Assembly: GCA_963805605.1 (NCBI GenBank)
Contig: CAWDUX010000002.1
Span: forward strand, 682,001 to 746,000
DNA length: 64,000 nucleotides
Direction of reading: 5' to 3'
DNA from: Actinocatenispora sp963805605
Lineage (GTDB): Bacteria > Actinomycetota > Actinomycetes > Mycobacteriales > Micromonosporaceae
Shown here: one piece after another, positions 50,254 through 58,358 of the stretch
How the letters are laid out: every line of letters starts with the position of its first letter
Numbering within the stretch: the first letter of the stretch is position 1
Program-made: the position numbers and the translations under genes
Notes under the pieces: generated by a model
Seen by the model: the letters and a program-made list of their open reading frames with translations, nothing else
Told to the model about the DNA's origin: nothing
Database searches by the model: none

Positions 50254-51183
50254 ATGACAACGCAGACGCCGACCGTCCCGGTCGACCAGCCGGTTCCGCG
50301 CGCCGGCACGACGCCGAGGAACCGCCCGCCCCGCGAGGGTGGGGTGCTCAACTTCTTCTCGCACGGTTTCCTGATCCTGTGGTCAGCTATGGTGGTAATA
50401 CCGCTGCTGTGGGCGGTGATGTCGGCGTTCAAGACCAGCAAGGACATCTCCATCCACCCGTGGGGAATGCCGACGGACATCGCCTGGAGCAACTTCAGCG
50501 CGGCCTGGACCACCGCGCACATCGGTTCGTTCTTCCTGCACACCGTGGTGGTGCTGGTCTTCTCGCTGTCGGGCACCATGTTGCTGGGCTCGATGGCGGC
50601 CTACGTGCTGGCGCGGTACGAGTTCCCGCTCAACCGGCTCATCTACTACCTGTTCGTACTGGGCATGGTGTTCCCGATCTTCCTGATCCTGGTACCACTG
50701 TTCTTCGTGGTGAAGGGCTTCGGGACGTTCGGCATCGGCACCTACCCCGGTCTGGTGCTGGTCTACATCGCCTATTCGCTGCCGTTCACCGTGTTCTTCC
50801 TGACCTCCTTCTTCCGTAGCCTGCCGAGTTCGGTGGCGGAGGCGGCGATGATCGACGGCGCATCGCACACCAGGACGTTCTTCCAGATCATGCTGCCGAT
50901 GGCCAAGCCGGGACTGGTCAGTATCGGCATCTTCAACCTGCTCGGTCAATGGAACCAGTACCTGCTTCCATTGGTGCTCAACCAGTCCAGCGACAGCCCG
51001 CTGAGCACCGGTGGGCCGCTGCTCACCCAGGGGCTGGCGGACCTGGTGATCCAGCAGGACTACTTCGGCGACTACGGCACGCTGTTCGCCGGACTGCTGA
51101 TCAGCATGTTGCCGGTACTGGCGGCGTACATCATCTTCCAGCGGCAGATCCAGGCCGGCCTGACCGCCGGTGCGGTGAAGTAG
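50254..51183 (+). CDS. ABC sugar permease, NgcG-like
   Basis: 309 aa, MalG class. A Pro-rich cytoplasmic N-terminus (about 30 residues) precedes six helices; the EAA loop is AEAAMIDGASHTRTFFQIMLPMAKPG. GAG(C)CGGGCGAG precedes the ATG. It is the last gene of the importer operon, closed by a strong hairpin 20 bp downstream. Confidence 0.92.
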   Translation: MTTQTPTVPVDQPVPRAGTTPRNRPPREGGVLNFFSHGFLILWSAMVVIPLLWAVMSAFKTSKDISIHPWGMPTDIAWSNFSAAWTTAHIGSFFLHTVVVLVFSLSGTMLLGSMAAYVLARYEFPLNRLIYYLFVLGMVFPIFLILVPLFFVVKGFGTFGIGTYPGLVLVYIAYSLPFTVFFLTSFFRSLPSSVAEAAMIDGASHTRTFFQIMLPMAKPGLVSIGIFNLLGQWNQYLLPLVLNQSSDSPLSTGGPLLTQGLADLVIQQDYFGDYGTLFAGLLISMLPVLAAYIIFQRQIQAGLTAGAVK

Positions 51184-51202
51184 CGCAAGGTCGCCCGCTC
51201 AC

Positions 51203-51234
51203 GTCCGGCCACCGGCACATGCCGGTGGCCGGAC
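51203..51234. terminator. Terminator hairpin after importer operon
   Basis: Perfect 15-bp arms GTCCGGCCACCGGCA / TGCCGGTGGCCGGAC with a 2-nt loop. Confidence 0.85.
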
Positions 51235-51238
51235 GACG

Positions 51239-51505
51239 CTATCCGCAGGGTGCGGCGGAGCGGGCCTCGTCCGGGCCGCTCGTGGCGCCGTGGGCGTCCA
51301 GGTACTCGCTGATGCGGGCCAGCAGACGTTCGGCCTCGGCAAGGAGTTCGTGGGTCGGTCCACCGGCCCGATCCGCCCGCTCTCGAAGCGCGAACGAGTC
51401 ACGCCGCAACTGCGCGCTGCAGGAGTGTTCGGCCCCGCAGGGCAGGAGTTGCACCGCGTCCGTGACCTGGTGCAGGACGCTGATCAGGTCAGGCGACGAT
51501 CTCAT
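51239..51505 (-). CDS. Small helical protein of unknown function
   Basis: 88 aa. A mostly helical protein (PDLISVLHQVTDAVQLL, THELLAEAERLLARISEYLDAH) with three Cys (PCGAEHSC and the C-terminal PCG). No recognised family. The weak AT-rich promoter-like stretch GTGTAGCAGATGG lies upstream. It is convergent with the importer operon, beyond the terminator. Confidence 0.55.
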   Translation of the reverse strand: MRSSPDLISVLHQVTDAVQLLPCGAEHSCSAQLRRDSFALRERADRAGGPTHELLAEAERLLARISEYLDAHGATSGPDEARSAAPCG

Positions 51506-51787
51506 CGCTTACCCCTAGTGTCCATCTGCTACACGATCAGTATGGCGAGGCTCGAGCGCTCACGCCGGGCTTCACGGATTTCCGCAACCGCCGGACCCTC
51601 GCCCGGCTCGGCCTCGCCGAGGGCCGGGGCCAGCGGAGGCGAGGCTGGCACAGAGGGGGGAGAATCGGCTGGCGTTGGCGACCTATCGTAATGCTCAGCG
51701 CGGCTGCCGGGCAGCCGCAAGGCAAGGACGGGCGAGCGATCGACACAGGTCAGCCCGCCACCCGCAGGGATCTCAAGGGGGAACGGC
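51506..51787. other. Intergenic region between divergent genes
   Basis: About 280 bp with no convincing gene. A short GC hairpin (GCGGCTGCC/GGGCAGCCGC, about 51701-51719) lies 70 bp before the acidic repeat protein. The upstream promoter of that gene is not evident. Confidence 0.45.
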
Positions 51788-52630
51788 ATGAGCGACAGTG
51801 ACGTCTGGATCGACGCTGACGGTGATGGTAACGCCGATGACGTCACCGCGCACACCCAGTCCGACGGGGGCGTCGAGTACACCGCTGACACCGATGGTGA
51901 CGGTAAGGCCGATTTTGTCGGCTATGACACCGATGGCGATGGTCTGATTGACTACGGCGACTACGACAGCGACCACGACGGGCACTTCGACGAGCGCATC
52001 GTGGACGAGAACGGCGACGGGTACCTGGACGACCAGGCCAGCGGCGTCGACTTCAGCCATGACGATGCGTACGTGACCGGTGGCGACGCCGGATCCGGTG
52101 ACACGGGGTCCGACGCTTCGGGTGGCGGGGCAGGTGGCGGACACGGCGCCGGCGGTTCGGCGGCGCCGGAACCCTCGCCCTCGGGTGGGTCGGCATCCGG
52201 TGACTCCGGCGGTGGGCACAGTGGTGGCACGGCTTCCGGAGTGCCGTCCGTACCGTCCGTACCATCCGTGCCAGGTGCAGATGGTGCGGGCGCCGGCGCA
52301 GGCGGTACTGGTTCGGACGGTTCCGGTTCGGACGGCTCCGGTTCGGACGCTGCTGGTTCGGACGGTGCTCACGGCTCGAGTGGCTCCGGTTCGGCGGACT
52401 CCGGCGCGGACAGCGGCGACTCCGGCGGTTCAGGGGGCAGTTACTCGGAGAGCTTCACGCCGGCTGACGGCTCGTCCGGTGACTCCGGCGGCGGCCAGGG
52501 TGGCGGCGCCGGTACGGCCACCGGCAGCGCCGGCGACGATTCGGGTAACGGCAGCTCCGACGACGGTAGCGGCCACGACGACTATTCCGAGAGCTTCACC
52601 TCGACCGGAGCCGACCCGTACGGAACCTGA
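51788..52630 (+). CDS. Acidic DxDxDG (calcium-loop-like) protein with disordered tail
   Basis: 280 aa, not assignable to a named family. Five EF-hand/TSP3-like loops occur at residues 9-18, 34-43, 47-56, 60-69 and 73-82 (DADGDGNADD, DTDGDGKADF, DTDGDGLIDY, DSDHDGHFDE, DENGDGYLDD). Residues 90-280 are Gly/Ser/Asp-rich with a VPSVPSVPSVP stretch and GSDGSGSDGSGSD repeats. The hexapeptide YSESFT occurs twice (219-224 and 266-271), the second near the C-terminus. No signal peptide or membrane helix. Calcium binding is likely; the role is unknown. A strong GGGGGAAC ribosome site lies before the ATG. Confidence 0.8.
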   Translation: MSDSDVWIDADGDGNADDVTAHTQSDGGVEYTADTDGDGKADFVGYDTDGDGLIDYGDYDSDHDGHFDERIVDENGDGYLDDQASGVDFSHDDAYVTGGDAGSGDTGSDASGGGAGGGHGAGGSAAPEPSPSGGSASGDSGGGHSGGTASGVPSVPSVPSVPGADGAGAGAGGTGSDGSGSDGSGSDAAGSDGAHGSSGSGSADSGADSGDSGGSGGSYSESFTPADGSSGDSGGGQGGGAGTATGSAGDDSGNGSSDDGSGHDDYSESFTSTGADPYGT

Positions 52631-52634
52631 CACA

Positions 52635-52671
52635 CGTTGCCCGGGCGGCCATCACCGCCGCCCGGGCAACG
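52635..52671. terminator. Bidirectional terminator hairpin
   Basis: Perfect 15-bp arms CGTTGCCCGGGCGGC / GCCGCCCGGGCAACG with a 7-nt loop, between the convergent acidic-protein and FluC genes. Confidence 0.85.
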
Positions 52672-52696
52672 GTGCCGAAAAGCGGCCGGATCGGCC

Positions 52697-53065
52697 TCAG
52701 AACAGGTCCGCGACCATGAAACCGAGGATGGCTGCGCCAAGACCGCCGGCCAGACTGGCCAGCACGTTGAGGACGGCGAGGCTGCGTGCGCCGGTGGACA
52801 GCATTCGCAGGGTCTCGTAGCTGAAGGTCGCGTACGTGGTCAGGGCGCCGCACAGGCCGGTGCCCAGCAGCGTCACCACCCAGTTGGGCAGGCCGGCGAC
52901 CTGTGCGCCGCCGGTGACAAGACCCAGTACGAACGAGCCGAGCATGTTCACCGTGAAGGTCCCCCACGGGAACAGCGAGTCGTGCCGGGCCTGTACCGAC
53001 CGGTCCACCAGATAGCGCAACGGTGCGCCCAGCGCTGCGCCCAGCGCGACGAACAGTACGGTCAT
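52697..53065 (-). CDS. crcB: FluC/CrcB fluoride channel, second subunit
   Basis: 122 aa with four membrane helices. Family motifs: GAPLRYLVDR, PWGTFTVNMLGSFVLGLV and TTYATFSYET (the Phe-box and fluoride-track polar residues). FluC subunits form antiparallel dual-topology dimers; a pair of adjacent different genes usually makes a heterodimer. The ATG overlaps the stop of the other subunit gene (ATGA). Confidence 0.93.
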   Translation of the reverse strand: MTVLFVALGAALGAPLRYLVDRSVQARHDSLFPWGTFTVNMLGSFVLGLVTGGAQVAGLPNWVVTLLGTGLCGALTTYATFSYETLRMLSTGARSLAVLNVLASLAGGLGAAILGFMVADLF

Positions 53066-53637
53066 CGCCGGCCCCCCGCAGCGGTCCCGGCCGGTTCCCC
53101 GGTACGGGCAGCGCGTCTGTGCTCCAGCGCCGCCCGCGCCACCAGCGTGCCGAGCAGGCTGGCCAGCACCGCGGTCAGGAAGGTCCCGAGCAGGTAGAGC
53201 AGGGCTGTACGGGGCGCGCCGGCCGCCGCCAGCGTCTTGGTGTCCACCATGGCCGTGGAGAACGTGGTGTAGCCGCCGAGTACCCCGACGCCCAGGAACG
53301 GGCGGGTCAGCGCGGGTAGCCGGGGCAGTTCGGTGACGAACACCACCAGCGCACCGAGCAGCAGGCAGCCCGAGGCATTGGTCAGGAAGGTCGCCCACGG
53401 GAACCCGGACCTCGCGTGCGGCAGCGCCACCGACAGGCCGTACCGGCCGATAGCGCCCAGCGCGCCGCCGGCGGCGATCACCCCCAGCAGCACCCACGGG
53501 GCGTGGGACAGTTCCGCACGCTGCTGCGCGATGTGCAGGTCGACATCGGGATCGACCGGTTCCTGGGACATCGACACGGCCAGGCCGGAGTGGACAGCCG
53601 GTCGCTCGTCACGCGGTGGATCGGTGTGCGGACTCAT
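53062..53637 (-). CDS. crcB: FluC/CrcB fluoride channel, first subunit with N-terminal extension
   Basis: 191 aa. The core (residues about 60-180) has GALGAIGRYGLSVALP, FPWATFLTNASGCLLLGAL and GGYTTFSTAMVDT. About 55 hydrophilic residues (MSPHTDPPRDERPAV...) precede the first helix, more than most family members; a shorter start at MSQEPVDPD is possible, but GGAG lies before 53637. It exports fluoride and is probably controlled by the riboswitch-like leader upstream. Confidence 0.92.
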   Translation of the reverse strand: MSPHTDPPRDERPAVHSGLAVSMSQEPVDPDVDLHIAQQRAELSHAPWVLLGVIAAGGALGAIGRYGLSVALPHARSGFPWATFLTNASGCLLLGALVVFVTELPRLPALTRPFLGVGVLGGYTTFSTAMVDTKTLAAAGAPRTALLYLLGTFLTAVLASLLGTLVARAALEHRRAARTGEPAGTAAGGRR

Positions 53638-53666
53638 GACGGTCTCCCTACCAGCACACGACATCT

Positions 53667-53728
53667 GGCAGGGACCGTTGGCGGCGGCATGCCGCGGTTC
53701 TCCGCAGGGGATGGCGGGCCCCACCGCC
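53667..53728 (-). ncRNA. Candidate fluoride riboswitch (crcB motif)
   Basis: The minus-strand RNA opens with GGCGGUGGGGCCCGCC, very close to the conserved GGCGAUGRGGCCCGCC 5' half. It closes with GGUCCCUGCC, which pairs back to GGUGGGGCC with the internal mismatch expected of P1, and has AACCGC in between. It begins at a plausible start site 8 bp after the -10 box TAGGCT (53736-53741) and ends 30 nt before a fluC start. The middle is more diverged than usual. Confidence 0.6.
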
Positions 53729-53772
53729 GTCCGCAAGCCTAGCCTGCCGCTACCCGCCGCCCCGCTCAAGGG

Positions 53773-54588
53773 TCAGTAGTCGAGCCCCAGTACCAGCTGT
53801 GGTTGGGCGATCTGATGGTCGGCCCGCAGCGGACGCACCGCCGTACCGATGGCGAAGAACTCGGTGGTGTGCGCACCCCAGGAATGGTTGCGCTGGGTGA
53901 GCTGTACTCCGACGATGCCCTCGGCCTGCAGTTCCTCGGCCTCCTTCTGCATCCGAGCCATCGCGAGTTCTCGGGCGTCGTAGAGCGCCTGGGTGAACTG
54001 CGGTAGCTCGGCGTTCTGCCCCATGTTGGACAGCACGTTGCCGAACGTACGGTGCGCCACGTGGTATACGCACACACCCATGGTCATCCCGAGGGGCGCG
54101 TAGCCGGCCTGCAGGAGGGTCCAGAAGTCCTGCCCGGACAGGTCGGAAGTGAAGGGGCGGCCCTGGTTGTTGCGCCAGGACCCGCCATCGTCGGCTTTCA
54201 CCGCAGTGCCGACGGCCAGGAACTCGGCCGTGTCCGAACCCCACTCCTTGAAGTCGACCTCCAGCCGTACGGCCACGATGCCGTCCGCGCCCAGCGCGTG
54301 CGCTTCGGCCTGCATCCGGGTCATCGCCAACTCCCGGGCGTGGTACATCGCCTGGGACAGGACGTCGAGTTCGGAGTTCTTGCCCCATCGGCCGAACTGG
54401 AATCCGCAGTGGTAGACCGAGGTACCCAGTACCAGCCCGAGCGGGGTGAATCCGGCCTGCTTGACCAGTAGGAACTCGTTGACCGACAGGTCCGAGGTGA
54501 AGATGTGTCCGGGCCTGCCGGGCTGCAGTTCGGCCAGCCGGGACATCGCGTCCTGCGGGATGCCGACGGCGGCGGGATCGAAGGTCAT
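53773..54588 (-). CDS. YbjQ-like (UPF0145-type) double-domain protein
   Basis: 271 aa of two similar domains of about 105 residues. Each begins with a FTSDLS motif (HIFTSDLSVNEFLLV and RPFTSDLSGQDFWTLL), continues with a GxxVYHxG segment (LGTSVYHCGFQFG, MGVCVYHVAHRTFG), an ARELAM(T/A)RMQ helix, GIVAVRL/GIVGVQL and EFLAVGTAV/EFFAIGTAV. The single-domain relatives form pentamers of unknown role. Third gene of a coupled operon (ATGA overlap). A role in envelope or metal homeostasis has been guessed for the family but is not shown. Confidence 0.8.
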   Translation of the reverse strand: MTFDPAAVGIPQDAMSRLAELQPGRPGHIFTSDLSVNEFLLVKQAGFTPLGLVLGTSVYHCGFQFGRWGKNSELDVLSQAMYHARELAMTRMQAEAHALGADGIVAVRLEVDFKEWGSDTAEFLAVGTAVKADDGGSWRNNQGRPFTSDLSGQDFWTLLQAGYAPLGMTMGVCVYHVAHRTFGNVLSNMGQNAELPQFTQALYDARELAMARMQKEAEELQAEGIVGVQLTQRNHSWGAHTTEFFAIGTAVRPLRADHQIAQPQLVLGLDY

Positions 54589-55577
54589 GAGTTGCCCTCC
54601 TGCTGTGCACGTGCCCGCCACCGGCGGTCAGGGTGGTTGTCGAGTCGCAGCATCGCCAACGGTGCCGGTTCGGCGGGCCGTGCGGCGGCGGCGGGCATCG
54701 GCACGATCGCGGTGCCCCACAGGGTCGCCTCGGCGAGGTGGTCGTGAGCCTCGTTGTCACTTCCCCGTCGGGTTCGACAGGTGATCTCCCGGATGTCGGT
54801 CTCCAGGTCACGCAGGACCACGGTGTGCCCGCCATGGCGGGCGGCGTCGGCGGCGATGCCATCACGCGCCTGCGCCCGGGCCGCGGTGACCAGATTGCTG
54901 TAACCGCGCATCTCCTGGTTCTGCCATGACGACGCCTGCCGGTAGGTCGCCCAGTCGTCGTGGCGCAGTACGGCACCCACACCCAGTACGAGCGCGACCG
55001 GCAGCCATCCGGCCCGCAGCAGCTTCGCGAAGTCCTGACCGGACAGATCGGAGGTGAAAGGGGTCTTTGTGGGCGGCCGTACCGGTCCGGAGGCCGGCGG
55101 GTCGGCTCGTACCGCCGTACCGAGTGCGGTGACCTCCAGGCCGTTGCCGTAGAAGGGTCGTACGGTGAGCCGGATCGCGACGACGCCGTCACCGCCGAGT
55201 CCGGCGCACTCCTGGCGCATCCGGTCGATGGCGCGTTCACGCGCGTCCCAGAGCAGTTGGCGGATCAGCGGCATGTCCACCACCGCCGCGGGCCGGTAGC
55301 CGGAGAAAATTCCGGTGTATGCGTATCCGCATCCGGTGTTGTTCCAGCCCACGTTGTAGACCGCCGAGCCGAGGGCCTGTCCGACCGGGGAGAACCCGAC
55401 CGAGCGCAGGGCGGCGTACTCGTCGACGGTCAGGTCGGAGGTGAACGCCCGGTCGGCGCGTCGTGTGGCGAGCCGCCACTGGGCCTGCAAGGGCAACCGA
55501 CCCGCGGCGATCTCCCGGACGCTGGCCGACGTGACCTGCTCGGGGGTCCAGCCCTCCGGCGCGGATGGCGTGTTCAC
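54585..55577 (-). CDS. YbjQ-like double-domain protein, divergent paralogue
   Basis: 330 aa. Again two domains, each opening with FTSDL: RAFTSDLTVDEYAALR and TPFTSDLSGQDFAKLL. The first keeps LGSAVYNVGWNNTGCGYAYTG, ARERAIDRMRQE, GVVAIRLTV and TALGTAV; the second has lost the VYH segment and has a long helical insertion. GTG start overlapping the upstream stop (GTGA), and ATGA overlap downstream. It is likely to assemble with the 53773-54588 product. Confidence 0.78.
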   Translation of the reverse strand: MNTPSAPEGWTPEQVTSASVREIAAGRLPLQAQWRLATRRADRAFTSDLTVDEYAALRSVGFSPVGQALGSAVYNVGWNNTGCGYAYTGIFSGYRPAAVVDMPLIRQLLWDARERAIDRMRQECAGLGGDGVVAIRLTVRPFYGNGLEVTALGTAVRADPPASGPVRPPTKTPFTSDLSGQDFAKLLRAGWLPVALVLGVGAVLRHDDWATYRQASSWQNQEMRGYSNLVTAARAQARDGIAADAARHGGHTVVLRDLETDIREITCRTRRGSDNEAHDHLAEATLWGTAIVPMPAAAARPAEPAPLAMLRLDNHPDRRWRARAQQEGNS

Positions 55578-55993
55578 GGTGCGGTCAGCCGTTCCAGCGC
55601 GGCAGCGGCCGCCGCGTCGTGCGAAGCCACCGTGGCCAGCCCGGCGGCCAGTCCGGCCGCCCATTCCTGCACCGTCGCAGGCTGGCTGGACAGTACGACT
55701 CCGCCGGACTCGTGCCGGATCACCGCGCTGGGCGCTGCGCCCACCTTGGCCCGGGACAACTCGTAGCGACGGTCACCGAGCAGGACGGCCACACCCAGCA
55801 CTGCCGGGTCCCGGCCGGCGATCCGGGCCCTGAGCCGGCCTTCCCGCTCGACCCGTACGAGCTCTGCCGGCAGCGCGGCGGACAGGATGTCGAGCAGGAA
55901 CCCGGCGTACAGCGACAGGTCCGAGCCCTGCTGCCGGAGTTGCGCGGCCAGAATCTCCAGATCCCAACGCGATGCCGGTGCCCCGTCGTCCAT
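55574..55993 (-). CDS. Uncharacterised protein heading YbjQ-like operon
   Basis: 139 aa, unrecognised. An acidic N-terminus, SRWDLEILAAQLRQQGSDLSLYAGFLLDILSAALPAELVRV (helical), a beta section VLLGDRRYELSRAKVGAAPSAVIRHESGGVVL and an Ala-rich C-terminal helix. No signal peptide. GGAGG is correctly placed before the ATG at 55993. It starts a three-gene operon in which every junction overlaps, implying equimolar production. Confidence 0.75.
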   Translation of the reverse strand: MDDGAPASRWDLEILAAQLRQQGSDLSLYAGFLLDILSAALPAELVRVEREGRLRARIAGRDPAVLGVAVLLGDRRYELSRAKVGAAPSAVIRHESGGVVLSSQPATVQEWAAGLAAGLATVASHDAAAAAALERLTAP

Positions 55994-56119
55994 GCCCGCC
56001 TCCGTGCTTTCGTGCGGCCGGTGCCACCGGCTCAAGTTAGCGCGCAATGGCCACCCGGGGCGGCCCGGTCGTGCCGAGCCGTCCGTTCCGGGAGATTGGC
56101 TCGCGTTCGACCTGGATGG

Positions 56120-57346
56120 TCAGGCCAGTGCGCGCAGCCGGATGGTCTCCGGCATCCCGGACAGCCCCGCGAGCACCTGTGCGGTGTCGCCGTTGCCGAT
56201 GTCGGTGATGACGTAACCGATCTCGCCCCGGGTGCCGAGCAGTTGGCTCTCGACGTTGACCGCGTGCTCACCGAGCAGGCCGTTGATCTTGGCGAGGACG
56301 CCGGGCACGTTGCGGTGCACGTGTACCAGTCGCCGGGAGCCGGGGTGCAGCCCCAGGTCCAGTTGCGGGAAGTTGACGCTCATCGAGGTGGAGCCGGCGT
56401 TGAGGAAGTCGTGGAACTTCCCGGCCACGAACTGGCCGATGTCCTGCTGGGCCTCTTCGGTCGACCCTCCGATGTGCGGCGTGAGGATGACGTTCGGCAG
56501 ACCCTGCAGCTCGGAGACGAACGCGTCGCCCCGGCCCTTCGGCTCAGTCGGGAAGACGTCCACCGCAGCGCCCGCCACGTGACCGGACTCGATGTTGGTT
56601 CGCAGCGCATGATGATCCACCACAAAGCCGCGGGACAGGTTGAGGAACAGGCTGCCGGGCCGCATCCGGGCGAACTCGTCGGCACCGAACATGCCGCTGT
56701 TGCCGGGCCTACCGTCCACGTGCAGGGTGACCACGTCGACCTCGGCGAGCAGTTCGTCCAGCGAACCGCAACGTCGGGCGTTGCCCAACGCCAGTTTGTC
56801 CGCCGTGTCGAAGAAGTACACGCTCATGCCGAGGTTCTCAGCCAGTACCGAAAGCTGGGTGCCGATGTTGCCGTATCCGACGATGCCCAGGCGGCGTCCC
56901 CGTACCTCGTGTGCACCGGTGGCAGACTTGTCCCACACACCGGCGTGCAGGCTGGCGTTCTTGTCGGTCATCCGTCGGGTCAACGAGATGATCTCCGACA
57001 GTGCCAGTTCGACCACGCTACGGGTGTTGGAGAACGGTGCGTTGAACACCGCGACGCCACGTCGGGCCGCGGCGGCCAGGTCGATCTGGTTGGTGCCGAT
57101 GCAGAAGGCGCCGACCGCGAGCAACTGCGGTGCAGCGGCGAGCACCTCGTCGCTGACCTGCGTCTTGGACCGGATACCCAGCAGGTGTACCCCACCCATC
57201 CGGGCGATCAGCTCGTTGCTGTCCAGCGCCCGGCCCAGGTTCTCCACCTGGTAGCCGGCCTTCTCCAGCCGGCTCTGCGCGTCCGGGTGGACGCCCTCCA
57301 GTAGTAGGGCGCGGACTTCCTGTTGATCGGCACTGTCGGCGGCCAC
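56120..57346 (-). CDS. serA: D-3-phosphoglycerate dehydrogenase (E. coli SerA type)
   Basis: 408 aa. NAD-binding motif GIVGYGNIGTQLSVLA, catalytic Arg/Glu region and TPHIGGSTEEAQQDIG with the active-site His, then a C-terminal ACT domain (HVHRNVPGVLAKINGLLGEHAVNVESQLL). The KTQVSDEVLAAAPQLLAVGAFCIGTNQIDLAAAA segment is typical of the E. coli-like class, in contrast to the longer Mycobacterium class with an extra domain. First step of serine synthesis. The GTG at 57346 has AAAGGA upstream. Confidence 0.92.
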   Translation of the reverse strand: MAADSADQQEVRALLLEGVHPDAQSRLEKAGYQVENLGRALDSNELIARMGGVHLLGIRSKTQVSDEVLAAAPQLLAVGAFCIGTNQIDLAAAARRGVAVFNAPFSNTRSVVELALSEIISLTRRMTDKNASLHAGVWDKSATGAHEVRGRRLGIVGYGNIGTQLSVLAENLGMSVYFFDTADKLALGNARRCGSLDELLAEVDVVTLHVDGRPGNSGMFGADEFARMRPGSLFLNLSRGFVVDHHALRTNIESGHVAGAAVDVFPTEPKGRGDAFVSELQGLPNVILTPHIGGSTEEAQQDIGQFVAGKFHDFLNAGSTSMSVNFPQLDLGLHPGSRRLVHVHRNVPGVLAKINGLLGEHAVNVESQLLGTRGEIGYVITDIGNGDTAQVLAGLSGMPETIRLRALA

Positions 57347-57521
57347 GACTGTCCTTTCACCGGAACCGGACGGGTTAGGTCTCCAGCCTAGAGACCCTGG
57401 CATGGGTGCCCCTGCGGCCGGGGGGTGCATACCGCCAGTTGGGTGTCCGCTGCCCGGTTACCGATGATCTATCGGGAAGCTCGGATAGCCCACTCTGCCA
57501 GCCTGTTTCCGGTCAGCATGG

Positions 57522-58268
57522 TCAGCTCTGGCCGGGCGCTCCGGTCAGCGACGGCAGCTCGGGAACCAGCCAGTAGCCGCCCAGCAGCAGGCAACCGACG
57601 GCGACCGCCCCGAAGAATGTGACCCACATGATGCCCGGAACTCCGGTCAACCGGTGCAACTGGTCGGCGTCTGAGTCCGGGGACTGCCGACGGCGGCGCT
57701 TTGCCTGCAGCTCGTACACCGGACGTACGCCGCCGAACAGCAGGAACCAGGTGAGCAGGTACGCCACCGCCGCCTGCACCGTCGGGGTGGTGAACCAGGA
57801 CACCAGGAACAGTACGGTGCCGGTCAGTACCACGCTGAGTACGCCGTACACGTTGCGGATCATGATCAGCATCGCTGCCAGCAGCAGTAACCCGATCCAC
57901 AACAGTGCGGTGAGGTGGTTGACCGCCAGCAGCGCGGCACAACCCAGCCCCAGCAGGGACGGCGTGATGTAGCCGGCGAGTCCGGTGAAGACCATGCCCG
58001 GGCCGGTACGCCGTCCCACGGACACAGTCAGCCCCGAGGTGTCGGAGTGTAGCTTGATGCCGGTGAGTCGACGGCCGGTCAGCAGCGCGACCAGCGCGTG
58101 GCCGCCCTCGTGCGCGATGGTGACCACGTTGCGGGCCACCCGCCACACCGGCCAGACACTCACCACCACCAGCGCGGCGGCGCCGGTGACCAGGACGAGC
58201 AGGAGCGAAGGGGTGGGTTGGGTGCCCAGCACCCGGTGCCAGACATCACTGAGTGTGGCGGCATGCAC
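57522..58268 (-). CDS. M50B-family membrane metallopeptidase-like protein
   Basis: 248 aa with at least five hydrophobic helices. The zinc motif is in VVTIAHEGGHALVALLTGRR (HExxH variant HEGGH). M50B proteins are intramembrane proteases of the S2P type; a conserved second Asp motif was not clear, so activity is uncertain. It stands alone, with a 5' neighbour HAD gene on the same strand 90 bp upstream. Confidence 0.85.
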   Translation of the reverse strand: MHAATLSDVWHRVLGTQPTPSLLLVLVTGAAALVVVSVWPVWRVARNVVTIAHEGGHALVALLTGRRLTGIKLHSDTSGLTVSVGRRTGPGMVFTGLAGYITPSLLGLGCAALLAVNHLTALLWIGLLLLAAMLIMIRNVYGVLSVVLTGTVLFLVSWFTTPTVQAAVAYLLTWFLLFGGVRPVYELQAKRRRRQSPDSDADQLHRLTGVPGIMWVTFFGAVAVGCLLLGGYWLVPELPSLTGAPGQS

Positions 58269-58358
58269 GACGCGGAGCCTCCAGGAACGGCGACGGGGTG
58301 AACAGTGATGGTGCCATGCGTCGCCGAGCGCCTGCCGGGTCCACCGATCCGGTCCGGT

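Noticed and set aside
55565..57304. A 579-codon plus-strand frame opposite the YbjQ-like leader gene and serA.
   Set aside because: Shadow of two strong minus-strand genes; composition is typical of antisense GC-rich DNA.
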